Below, piece after piece: positions 14,301 through 26,300 of a stretch of 64,000 bases of DNA. This DNA comes from Amblyomma americanum (Eukaryota > Arthropoda > Arachnida > Ixodida > Ixodidae). The stretch is from positions 2,329,501 to 2,393,500 of the forward strand of contig NW_027526484.1 of the NCBI RefSeq assembly GCF_052857255.1, given 5' to 3'. The notes under the pieces are model-generated. The model was not told the DNA's origin, did no database searches, and saw only the letters and a list, made by a program, of their open reading frames with translations. The translations under genes were made by a program, and so were the position numbers. Numbering within the stretch: the stretch's first letter is position 1; every line of letters begins with the position of its first letter.

Positions 14301-17300
14301 GGGTCGCCGCTAGGACGCCAGTGTTGGAAGCGCCGCATCGCCACCAGCAACTCCAGTTCGCTCAAGAACGCGAATAGTGGACGCCGGACGACTGGGAATA
14401 CGTCGTTTTTACAGACGAAGCGACGTTTTCTACGCGGTGAGACCAACCCCAAAGACTTGGCGTCCTGAACAGCACCGGTAAGTCCTTAGTGCATTTTATA
14501 GCCATGCGATGCTGACAAGTCGTTTTTTTTCTTCAGCATGACCGAGCCACCATCCACGCCGCGCGAGTTGCGCAAGATTTTCTGGATCGCCAAGCGATCA
14601 TGCAGCTTGAGGGGCCCAGCCGCAGCTCCGATCTAAACTTAACTGAAAATGTTTGGGGCATGAAGAAATTTAATCTTTCGAGGCGCTTGGGCTCGAGTTG
14701 CACAACGGCGGACTACCTCTGGATTGCCCTACCAGAACAATGGGAGATCGTGCGGGCTGGCAGAGAGGTTGTTAACGCGCTCGACAATTCCCTGCCTGAG
14801 CGAATGGACGCAGTGAAGAGCGCGGGAGCACGCGCTACTGCATTGTCAATTAGGCAGAATGTTCTTTTTACTGTCAACAAGTGCTCTAGCCTTTATTTCT
14901 CGTTGGAACCAGGGCTGGTTTGTTCCTAATTTGTGCTTGTGCTCAAAATCGGCTCGTTTCGGTTTAGTTGGCGCCTCTCGCTAATAATCAGACATTAAAA
15001 TTTTACTTTGAATTGCATCGACGTCTCTTGCTCATGACACGAGCAGCTCTTGCGCACCTGCACTGGATCTCCAGTGCAGCGTGGGCGAAACAGGAAGCCA
15101 GACACTAACCTGCGAGAGCACAGCGACACACGCTGTCCTAGAATGTGAGAAATGAAGGACCAGCGCAAGGAGGCCACCGTATTTGAAAATTTATTGTCCA
15201 ATCTTTACAACCGCCAAAAACCCACGTTTGCTCTGCTCTTCCGAATCTTCATTTCTTTAGATCACAGGCTTTGAGGCCGACCTGGAAAAGTGCTCGAGCG
15301 GTGTGAAGACACGCCACTTTAGCGCTTTTTGGAGATAAGCAAACCGCAACGTGTGTTCTGTGCCCGCGTGAGCCGCGGCCAGTAGAGAAAAGTCGCGAAA
15401 CAGTCAAGTGAGCGACTCACCCTGCCGGCTAGATACAAGCGAAATAACAAGGTGAGTAGTCAAATCCGGCTGCGCTCCAGCTTTCGTCAGCCACCGCAAA
15501 AATACCGTGATGTTATCTCGGCAAGAGCGCGCAACACATCGCGGCGATGGCGTTAATCCAAGCCGCTCCCGGCCACGCTTTCCGTCATTCGTGTTAAGCG
15601 TGCTGACGACTGTACGTTTGTTGTGTCCAGCACACAGGCGGTCGCTCTTATTGGTGTCAGGTGTTCTTCATACTTAATGTATAGCTCTTGCGGATTTTTT
15701 TCCAGAGTGCAAAATAACACATAACACCAACACATCATACTGGAAACCTAGCACCATGGGATGCAAGTAGTTTTTAGGCGTTTGGTGGTAGCTGCTTCAA
15801 CCTGCATTTAAAAGAGTGCTATGCACCTTCACCTGCGCAAAGAAGCAGTGACTAAGAGGGTATAGTAGTGCATTCTTCAGTTAAGTGGCTCTGAAACACC
15901 TTCCGAGGAGAGCCCATGAACTCGCGCAATCACTCAACTGTGTTGTCTAGGACAATTGAGCCGAACAATACAGTTCTACAAGCAGCATTGGACCCACAAT
16001 CACGCGCGAAATTTGGCCACTACTTTCTGGTGACTTTTTCCTGCTCGCGCCCTTTTCCGTCGCTCGCACCTGCGTACAACAGTTGGGAGATGGCTATTGG
16101 TTATATTCTTTCAGATGGAAGGCAGATGCCGTGGCCAGTAAGCCGCATAGCTCCGGCGGGTCAGGAAGTTCCGCCTTCGGAGGGAAAGGCGCGAAGCCAT
16201 TGAAATTCAAATTTTGACTTCAGATAACTTAGCTTCTACAAAGGACATTAACAAAAATTCTTGCTGCACAATGTTCGGGAATCTACGTGCTTTAACATCT
16301 CATGCCTACTGCAACTTTAATACAGCCCATTTCAGAGCCCCTTTAAAGGTTGTACTTTAAACCAGGTTTTTGCAGAGTAGTTTTGTTTATGAGGGTTTAA
16401 CATCCCAAAGCGGCTCGGGCTATAAGGGAAGCCGTTGTGAAGGGCTCCGGAAAATTCGACCACCTGGGATTCTTTCACGTGCACTGGCATTGCACAGTAC
16501 ACAGGCCTCTAGAACTCTGCCTCCTTCGAAATTCGACCTCGGCGGCCCGGATAGAACCCGCCTCTTTCGGGTCAGCAGCTGACCGCCATAACCACTGAGC
16601 CACCACGGCGTCTGCAGACAAGATGGCATCGCTTACTAGTCATTTGGTAGGGCTTGATAGTTTGATTTGACGTAAATGTTAGTTATTGCTACAACTTTGA
16701 AGGGTTAGTAAATTTTGCCGCCATGCAATTAACTACCTCCAGTTACTAACAGCGTGGCTACATATTGGTTACTATTTCGCTAGATAAAGAGTAAGGCGGC
16801 CGCTTTTTTTTTAAGTGAGTATGCATCTGTTTCGCGAATGCATACACTCGGCAGAAATAATATTTCAAGAATCCTTCGAAGACTTGCAATACCTAGACAC
16901 AGTTTTCGCTCGCACTTTATCGCTTGCTTGCGCCTCTGCTTCGTGAATGGCTAACGTTTTATGTTGATCCAGCTGTATGTTGGACTCTTAGCTTTAGTGC
17001 CAAAGTATAGAAAACGCTGCTGTGCGTATGTAGTTTCATAAATTGTTTTATTCAGAGCGCCAGTTTGCGGGTCAAGGATGGTTTTCGTTTTGTAATAACG
17101 CTACGTCTACAATTGCATCACCACATTTTCTTGCCCTGTGGCCCTGCGAAACGGCCTACTTTTTCACGTAGCGCTTCTTTCACATCTTGTTCAGAAGTCG
17201 CAGCTTGAAGTCAAAAGTTCTTTTGGTCGTTTATGAAATAAAATAAAATAATTATTTCATATCATAAGTACTGTCTAAGAGCCACGAAAAAAATATTAGT

Positions 17301-20300
17301 GTAAAATGAATAATTTACAACAGTCAGACTGCATTCACAGAACCAACGCGAGGTTATGGTATTCTGAAAGATATATCAGACAGAAATTGTCATGGGCTGC
17401 ATATGACAGACAACCGACTGCTTATATGGGTGACACATTGTACACAGCGGGTAGACAAACGTACTCCATAACGCCAGACAATGCGATGGTGCGGCTGGGC
17501 TAGTAAATTCGCAACCATGGAATGGCCCTGGATGGCGGTTCTGCCTAACCTTCCGTGCATATATGTCTGCTGATCTTTAAGAGGGGTGACCCCTCTGACG
17601 ACTGCTTGATGCAGACATGCGTAGATAAGAAGTATGGACTCTTATCTATGCATATCTGCGAAGGTAATCCGTATATCTATGCATATCTACATCCACCCAC
17701 TTGTCTACGGATGGACGGAAGATCACGCTTACCTTATGAACCTTCTGACTACGGCAATCACGAAGACGATCACTCCATTCCTCTTTTGCCTGTGCACGAC
17801 GAAAGCTAAGAGAAATCCGCTGCAAGAAAGCATTTATAATATAGGTACAGTGGTGGCTAATAAAAGCACATTAATGTATTTAAGCGCTGTTTGGACAAAG
17901 TACGACAAGGGACGTTTTTTGTACTATCTACGTAGATTACTAATGTGTCATGGCGTGCAGCACAAGGTATATTGGTTGCTTTTACGTGCACATTATGTTA
18001 CTGAACCCACGCTTTCTTCTCACTGCGTGCTTTTGCGTGAAACCAAGCTGCTTGCTGAAGCATTCAATAGGACGCGGTGGCTTTCATGATTCCGGTTTTC
18101 GACGTGGTCTGTCTCGCCTGAACCTGGTTGCGTTGTTAAAGCCGCCTCTGCGCAGTGTCGGTAAACCAGGTTGAGGTCGGCAGCTGACAAAGTTAACCTT
18201 CTAAAGCATTCGCGCTTCGGTGATTGAAGCAGCGCGTTTAGAAGAAATCTCTCTCAAAGCTGGGCTTGAATGGCAGATGTAAAAGCGCTATCTGGTCAGT
18301 CTTGAGGGTCTTAAAACCGAGAACTTTAAAACAAAATAAAGGAAGGATTCTAGCAAGCATGGCCCGCACTAAACCCTCACATAAGTTTTGCGACATAAAT
18401 TTAAGAATAAACATGGTTGTTCAGGTGTGTGCACGTACAAGAACGGTTAGTTACTGGGCACCGCCGACCTTTCGGTCGTCAAAGTCGAACTCACGGGCCT
18501 TCACAATAACCGCCTCAGCAACGATCCCTCTGGCTAACGTGATTGGCCAGCGGATGGTCGCCGGCCAGTCCCATACCAACATTTGGCAGTCACGTCGAGC
18601 GAGTCGCAAGCGTCTTAATCTTCATCGGCCTTCACTGCAGGGCACACCCACGCAGCCGCACTAGGCGCCGGCACTGATTCATCCCGTAGCCTGCCGCTGT
18701 GAAAACACGGATTACGCTCTACACCTCCTGGTTCAAGAGGGCGTCATCGTCGACTACTCCGTAACCTGCTACGTTGACTCCCACGTGACCCCATCCACTA
18801 CAAAAGGAGCACCTTCATCGACATTCGCAGCATTTGGCAGTAACGTCGAGCGAGTCGCGAGCATCTAATCTACTGCGGCCTTCATTGCAGGTTAGTGAAA
18901 AGAGCACGTTGATCATACGCATTAATATTAGACGCTCGTCTCTGCTGCCAAGTGTCTTGTGAACTTCTGCTGCTATCGTTTCTGTTTGCTGAACCTTATC
19001 GAGTGTGCTGTGTGACTGTAAGGAGACACACGTTTAGGATTGGCTGGAAAGGAGGCAGAAAAAATGAAAGAGGACTTTAAAGCTGATAAGCAAAGTTACG
19101 GGAAGAAACTAAAGCTGAAATGAAGCTACTTCGCGAGTCGTTGGAACGGGAAATGCGCAACGAAATTCGAGAACTGAAGAGCGAAAAGCAAGGCTTAGTT
19201 AAAAGCATCGAGTTTGCACATGACTCTATCAAAGAGCTTGAAGAAAAGGTAAATGCCGAAATCGCTGAAAACAAGAACCTTGCTTCAAAACATGCAAACA
19301 AATCTGGAAAGCAAAGCGCTTGATTTGGACAAGCGACTGATTCTGTCTGAGCCATACTCAAGAAGGGCTGACTTAGAAATTCAAGGTGTCATCAAAAATG
19401 ACAGCGAGTCTGTGATTTATATAGTCTCAAAGATAGGAAATGCAATTAAAGAACCAATTCAAGAAAGCGAGATTGAAGCCTGTCATCGAGTACCGACAGG
19501 AAAGGCAGATACGTCGAATATTGTCGTTCAGTTCCGGTCTCAAGCCAAACGTGATACAGTCCTCCCGAAAGCCAAAACAACGAGGGTGACAAAAACTGAC
19601 GTTGGCCTGGAAAATTCTGATCCTCTGTACGTCAATGAGCACCTTTGCCCGGCACAAAAGAAACTTCTTGCGTTTGCTGTAAAAAAAAAAAGCATGAGCA
19701 TCGGTGGAAGTCTGTTTGGTCACAGAATAGAAAGATATTGTTGAAGCAAAGTGGCGGCTCGGCTCTTGTACCGATAACCAGCGAGAAGGACCTCATCAAG
19801 CACTTCTCGCAATAAAACATTCGTGCTGAGTCAGCAGCAGGCGACAATCATACCTCACTTGGCAACTAAAATCTCGTCCTTCTGCTCTGTAATCAAAAAG
19901 AACTAAACAAAAATGACCTATCACGAATTTGTCCTACCACAACAGGTGAAGCTAGGGCACCGTAACTGTGAAACTGCTTTGTACCTCAGTGCGCCCTCAG
20001 TGGGCAACAAACAAGATGAAATCATTCTGTTATTAAAACAGTTCTCTTTCGAATTTACGGTTTTGATACTCTCTGAAACATGGTATCAACCTGGCTGCAG
20101 GATGCTAGAGCTGCTCGGTTATGAAGTCTTTTTCCTTAACAGACCTAACAAACGCGGCGGCGATGCTGCTACCTATACTCTCGCGTGCAAAAGGTGCCAC
20201 ATCCTGCCTAATCTTAGTGAAGTTACTGAAGATTATGAAGTGTTAACATTGGAAAAACGAAACCAGCTGGTTTCTGTAGTATACCGCCCCCCAAATGGCA

Positions 20301-23300
20301 ACATGAAAAACTTTAGAGATTATTTTGACCAGATTCTAGAATATGCATCATTTAATAAATGTTTCCTTTTGTGCAGTGATGAATTTAATATTAATATTCT
20401 CGACCACAACGTTATTGTACGTGATTTTAAAATGAAGCTTCTTTCCTGTGGGTTTGTGAACTTAATAGAAACAGCAACACGTGTCACGTGCACGACTGTG
20501 TCGGCACTTGATTTAATAGTTGCGAATATTCAAACCAATGTGCTCTCTTGCGGTACAATTGCTTCTGATGTTAGCGATCACTGTCCGGTGTTTGTTGTCT
20601 TTCAAAATAAGCATGCTAAGCGAAACAACGTGAACGAGACCATTAGTGTACAGCGCATCACAGATGCCTCATTGGCAGCATTTAAGCGCTATATTACGAA
20701 CTTCGACTGGTCTTGTGTGCTGCAAAAAACGGACGTCAATGATGCGTACGACTTATTTTTCATCATTTCCTATATCTTTATTTGAAGCACTTTCCGCTAG
20801 TAAAATACACTCCTTCCAATAAGATAAGGAAACCATGGATCGCACGAGAACTGTTCCAAATGATAAAGGACAAAAATCGTTTGTATCAAATGTTCCTTGA
20901 AAAAAATAAAAAGATATTGCTTGGAAAGCTTTAAACGATGTCGTAGGTCGCCGTGCGAATAACTATGTTGCAAAAACTATGCTATTAAGTGGCAAGGAAA
21001 TAAAATGAAGAGCACTCGCAGAATATTTTAACACACACATTTTCTCAATCACATTTCTTCATCTCAAGATCCTACGGACAATAATATCGCCGGTTACTCT
21101 AGTCAGGTTAGCGAGACTATATTTTTCGAGCCTACTGATGAAAATGAGGTTTATAATGTGTATATGGGAATGAGTAACAGCAAAGCCTTAGATATCAATA
21201 CAATGCAGATGAAACCACGTAAATATGTCTTACCCACAATTTGTCCCTTGCTTTCTCACATCTATAATTTTGCACTGGAATGCGGGGTTTTCCCCAACAG
21301 AATGAAAACGGCAAAAGTGTCCGCAATTTATAAAGGGGGCGACCGAAATGTATTAGCAAATTACAGGCCCGTTTCAGTACTCCCTGTGTTTTTGAAGGGG
21401 CTGGAAAAGGTTATTTCGTCAAGAATAACAAAGTTTTTTGACAAACATAGGGTAAAAACTGAATCACAATTTGGTTTCAGAATGGGTAAATTTACAAAAA
21501 CAGCCTTTCTAACAATGAAAGAAATTATTTTGAACAATATTAGTGAGAACTTGTCTACGATGTGCTTTTTTCTCGATTTCAGTAAGGCGTATCATTTCTT
21601 AATTCATACGGTTCTTGCTAACAAAGTTCAAATGTATGGTATTCGTGGTAAACCACTCAGTTTGCTTAAAAGCTACCTTCAAAACAGAAGTCTGCCGGTG
21701 TCTGTAGATAAGGAACTTTCTTCCCTTTTGCCTATCAGTTATGGTGTCCCACAAGGGAGCATACTAGGACCCCTTTTTTTTAATGCATACATAAATGATA
21801 TTGTTAGCATAGATCCTCCCATTGATTTTGTAATATACGCCGATGATAGCACAATACTTATTTCCGGCCCTAACCTTTACGATTTAATTGCGGAATGTAA
21901 TGTAATAAATTATCTAGGAGGTCAATGATGATTCGATTAAACATATATCCTACAAAGTCCAAGGATATAATAAGTCGCGCAAGAAACAAACCGGCAACAC
22001 CCAATTGTATGCTCAACTTTGAAAATCAACAAATAGAAATTGTTGAAGAGCACGAAATCCTTGGAGTATATTTTTCGTGTCATTTAAACTGGGATGCCCA
22101 CGTCCAACACCTCTGCAAAAAACTCTCTTCGATCTGCGGAGCCCTTTCACGATGCCGTGAAACTTTACCTCTGAAATGTAAATGACAAATTTATTATGCA
22201 TTATTTTTTCACAACTTGAATACTGTAGCTTAGTATGGGCCGCAGTGAAAAAAAATAAGATAAATAGCTAATATTGATAACATGACTACCACCAAATACG
22301 CCTTCCAAGAACGTAACATTGTCCGCGTTGATCTTTTGTATAATTTTATATCATTGCAAAAAATATATTTTTCCACAGCATCAGTTGTCAATTTTTACTC
22401 TACCCTAGCATCTTTGGACACGCGTCGTGCTAACATACATACCAGAAGTACTAACTCATAGAATATACCTCGTTTTCGCACCGATTATAAATTACAAATG
22501 TTGTCTTATAATCTGGCCCATTTTTAAACACATATCAACATACAACGGGGTATACAAAAGCTGAGCTGCGGAAATATTTTGTTCAAATGCCATTCAATGT
22601 CTCCACTTGTTGATTGTTGAACGTTTGCTTGAGTGTTAACGTATTTTTCTTTCAACATATGTATGACCATTTCAATGTTCTCATTTTTAAACATTATTCG
22701 AGTCAGTGTATATATGTGTCGAGTGTTTTCTTTATTCAATCTACTATTGTATGCGTGACTGGTATTGCAAAATGTCCTGTACAGCTGGTGTGCTACTGCT
22801 TGTAGGGGTTTCCGGCACCCTGTCAAGCTGCCCAGGCCGCTTTTAGCCAGGAAACCCTCCGGTTGAGCCTGGAAAATAAACTTATTTACTTATTATTTAC
22901 GAGGTTGCGAAAACGTTTTCATAATGCTCCCCGGCCCCACAACCTCATAACGCGAGGTTGCTCTTACGTGAAAAGAGATCTTGATTTTTCAGCGCTTGTG
23001 CGCCTTAGAATCCTGACAGTCGTCATAGGTATGGTGTAGGCGTCAGGAATCAGTTACATTTATTTGAATACGGCAGCGTGAATTTCATCCCTCATTGCAT
23101 GATAGCCGCCGCTTCCGTATCGCTACGCTGGTTTTAACGGCGTCCGTGGAGGGAATGCGAGGTCGCTCTTCTAAATCTGGCATAACTGCAGACAACGTAA
23201 GTGTTGACTTAGACGACCGACTGGAGCGGGTCGTTGTAGGGTCTGACATGCATGGTCGGCTGCCAGGACAACGAATGGGCTAGGGGGATAAACGAAATAA

Positions 23301-26300
23301 TTCCTTGAGGTCCCCTCTCCCCAACGTTCAATCGAAGTCCACATAAACACAGCTCACAGTCCATAGACCGTCTTCTTATCCCCGTAACCTCCCTCTTATA
23401 AAACAGATTTGACCACGCCACTCCTCATGGGCTGTGTTCATTGTTTTTGATAACCACAGGGGGCCACGACTCCGTTTTATTCATTTCTCTTTCGTACAGT
23501 AATTGAGCACGAGCTTTCACGCATTCATGGGTTTCTGTTCCATGTTTTCTGGAGCGGTACAAATGCGCGGTGTTTTCTTAGGGTTTAGGTTCCTTCTCTC
23601 CTAACGGCATTTTGTTGTCATGTATTGCAATTTTCACCTTGCGCCAGCTCACACGACCGTCTTGCAGCCCTAATGGGGCAGCGTTCCTCCTGGAACATGC
23701 CTGTTATCACGACTATCAAGGTGTTGCGAATCCATCTTCTAACAATATGACACTGTGAAATGGCATCGTGTTTAAACTTTAGTGCAGGATGTATCTCAAT
23801 CACTCGCATGCTTGGCTTTGCTTATGGACGTGACTGGACTTGCAACTGCCTGAAAAATGACAACTAGCGCTAAAATACACAACGGACAACGAAAAGACAC
23901 CGACGGGACACACGCTAGAGTTACTGGAAAAGAACAGGGCCCAATAGGAGCGTGATTAAAGATCTGTGGGCTAGTTGGTTCTTTTCATTAACTGACTGAA
24001 ACACAGTAAGTAGTGCTGAAATAAATAAGGAATAATAAAAAGACGCCGTCGGGATACACACTAGATTTTAGCGCTAGTTACCATGTTTCAGCCAGTTAAT
24101 CAAAAACGCTGACTTGCACAACTTTCATCACGCTCCTGACTTGCAACCTTGCCTTTGACCTGCGACGCCGAGGGAGTGCGGTCATGCGAATATCCTACGT
24201 CTGGCTCAAGCTTATCCGCACCTCCTAGTGTCGTTGAGAACCCGTGGGAGAGTTGACGAGAAATTCGGCTAACCAAGGAACGGAGAAATTGGACTAGCCA
24301 GATTCTTAGTTATTGCAGTTGGCTGCAGTGTTAAAGGGTTGGGAGAAGAAGCAGTAGATGATGCAGGAAGACAAGAGGAGGATGTGATGCGACCACCGCC
24401 CGCATCTGCCGCTGAGGGCTTTCCTGAAGCGCCGTGCAATACGCACTTCAAGAAGAAAAAACAGTCGACGCTCATATATCCCACAGTTGTGAATATGTTC
24501 GCCCAGTTGTCGGCATATACTATGGCGTTCACCATGTTGGCTGGAGAGGAAAACAGCAAGTATGAGTAAAGCTGAAGGTTTTCTCATTGCTCTGCGCGCG
24601 CAGTATGCAAGCTGTGCGGAGCTGTGGGGCAAATAAAAATACAGTGAAATGCGCGACCGCGGCAAATGTGCGACTGCGGCATTCTTTAACGCACGCTGCC
24701 ATTGCACATCACGCGGGTGTTTTTGGGTTGCGGCTGCATCGAAAGGCGGCAGCCGCGGCTCGTGTTGAACGTCGCCCCCGTACAATCCGAGCCTCACAGC
24801 CAAATTCACTACCACCGCGGCATATGCCTGAAAAAAGCATTTTTTGCGTTCTTTATTACACACGGTTGTACCGAAAGATAGTTGCCGATTGCAAAACCAA
24901 TTCGCTCGAGGCATATTTCATTTATACCTTGTTAGGGCGGTGCAAATGTCGTCACTTTTCATGGGGCATATTAGCTGTATATTGACAGACAAAATTTTTT
25001 AAACTTCTCACTTCGAGGAAGCTTCGTCATAAACAGCGCTCGCACCACAGCTTTTATGCATGAGGATAGCGCAATTTCATGTCATAATCAAAATTTCATG
25101 TATGTTCACGTGGCTGAGGTTCCTGCGGCATCAAGGCAAATGAATAGCTTTTGACATTTTATGTTCCAATGAGCACAAGGCTAGAAACACCGTACTTTAT
25201 TATTCCTGTGGCCACATTTCGATGGAGAAGGAAAGAAAAAAAAATGACCACTTGCTGATATTTCGGTTCACGTTCATTATAACAGACTAGTCGAAACTAA
25301 TTCTCACGCTTATTATGCAGCGTTCCCGCGGTATTTTTGTGGCACATAATTGGCCAATAACCGCTGAACATGCTTGTCTTTCTGCAATGAAGCGTAGTAG
25401 GAAAAGTGCGTTGCTAACCGGCGCGCTTCGCTTACACTACGCTCTGGTAACTGGACTGCTATATTCAGAAACACTTGAAACGTTAGCTTCTTAAGCTACC
25501 CCAACACGATTAAGGACAGTGGCCGTCATAAACAGCTTACAAAATACAAAAATACATCCCGTCAGATGAAATAATGATACGAATGAGCCCTGGACATAAG
25601 CCCCTTTTATGCTGTCGAGGGTGCCTTTTCGTTGGCAACTACATTACAAATGACAAACCGACACCTGTTGCGACAATGATAGAGTATATATGTGCTGTTA
25701 TTTTATCAAGAACTTGCAATGGTTTCTTTTAGAGGCCAAAGGCTTACGTACCCCAAATGTCCGAAGGGGCACCGTAGCTGTGTCCAACAAGGATATAGAC
25801 AATGCTGAAGAACCGGATGCCATGCAGGAACCTCATGCTGTAGGCGTCAGAGCTCTTGTTGGTCGTGATTTGAAGCATCATGCGCGTATTTGACACCACA
25901 GAGAATGATGTCAGAACCGATAAAAGAACACCTGAAATGAAAATGAGCGAGAAGTAAAGGAGACCGAATACAAAGAAGTTCATATTTCGTGTAAAGATCA
26001 TTACTGAACTGCCTTGGAAAAAAGTTTGGCTTCGTGAACTGGTTTTTAAGGAATTAAGCTCCACGGCAACGCGAAAAGGGATAGTCGTATAAGGGAGTAT
26101 ATACGGCAGGTCTTCCTTTCCTATTTGCACGTCCATGAATGCGTGGACGTGTGCTTTCGCACTATGATTAATTCGCATCTGCTTTAATGCAACTTTTTCG
26201 CCCGTAAGCGAGTTCCGTGGGCATGCACGTGGTTCTCAATGGCACAAAATCCGAGGCTTGTCTCACAACTTGATGCTTTCTGTATTTTTTTTTTTTTTGG

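Larger units (their letters stand above)
12506..15612 (+). mobile_element. Tc1-type transposon with ~640-bp inverted repeats
   Basis: Both ends read CAGTCGTCAGCACGCTTAA inward and are flanked by TA (12504-12505 and 15613-15614), the Tc1/mariner target. The arms (about 12506-13147 and 14971-15612) are near-identical inverted copies; the interior holds a broken Tc1-type transposase gene and a Ruka-like SINE. Most Tc1 elements have terminal repeats of tens to a few hundred bases, so these are long. The element lies inside intron 7 of the host gene and cannot make its own transposase. Confidence 0.85.
8489..24446 (-). other. Intron 7 (16 kb), transposon-rich; a family exon is unaccounted for
   Basis: This interval separates SVDCFFFL from the exon starting TMVPVFF. 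It contains a CR1/Jockey-type LINE with its 5' repeats, a 3.1-kb Tc1-type transposon, two Ruka-like SINEs and smaller inverted repeats. In family members about 30-40 residues ending in an Arg-rich helix lie between these two motifs. I could not find an exon for them here. Stretches 10.9-12.5, 16.6-18.5 and 22.9-24.4 kb show nothing else I can name. Confidence 0.6.

Noticed and set aside
22975..23080. Minus-strand segment with an excellent donor (CAC/GTAAGAG) ending SRSLF as another candidate missing exon
   Set aside because: The phase would fit, but the residues do not resemble the family segment and the surrounding sequence looks like a dispersed repeat.
23618..23809. Minus-strand reading with VRRWIRNT as a candidate for the missing acyltransferase exon
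   Set aside because: There is no splice donor at the required phase and the flanks look like repeat sequence.
24306..24914. A 202-residue minus-strand ORF around exon 7
   Set aside because: Only the stretch 24447-24540 in a different frame matches the acyltransferase family; the long ORF has no motif and is a chance frame.
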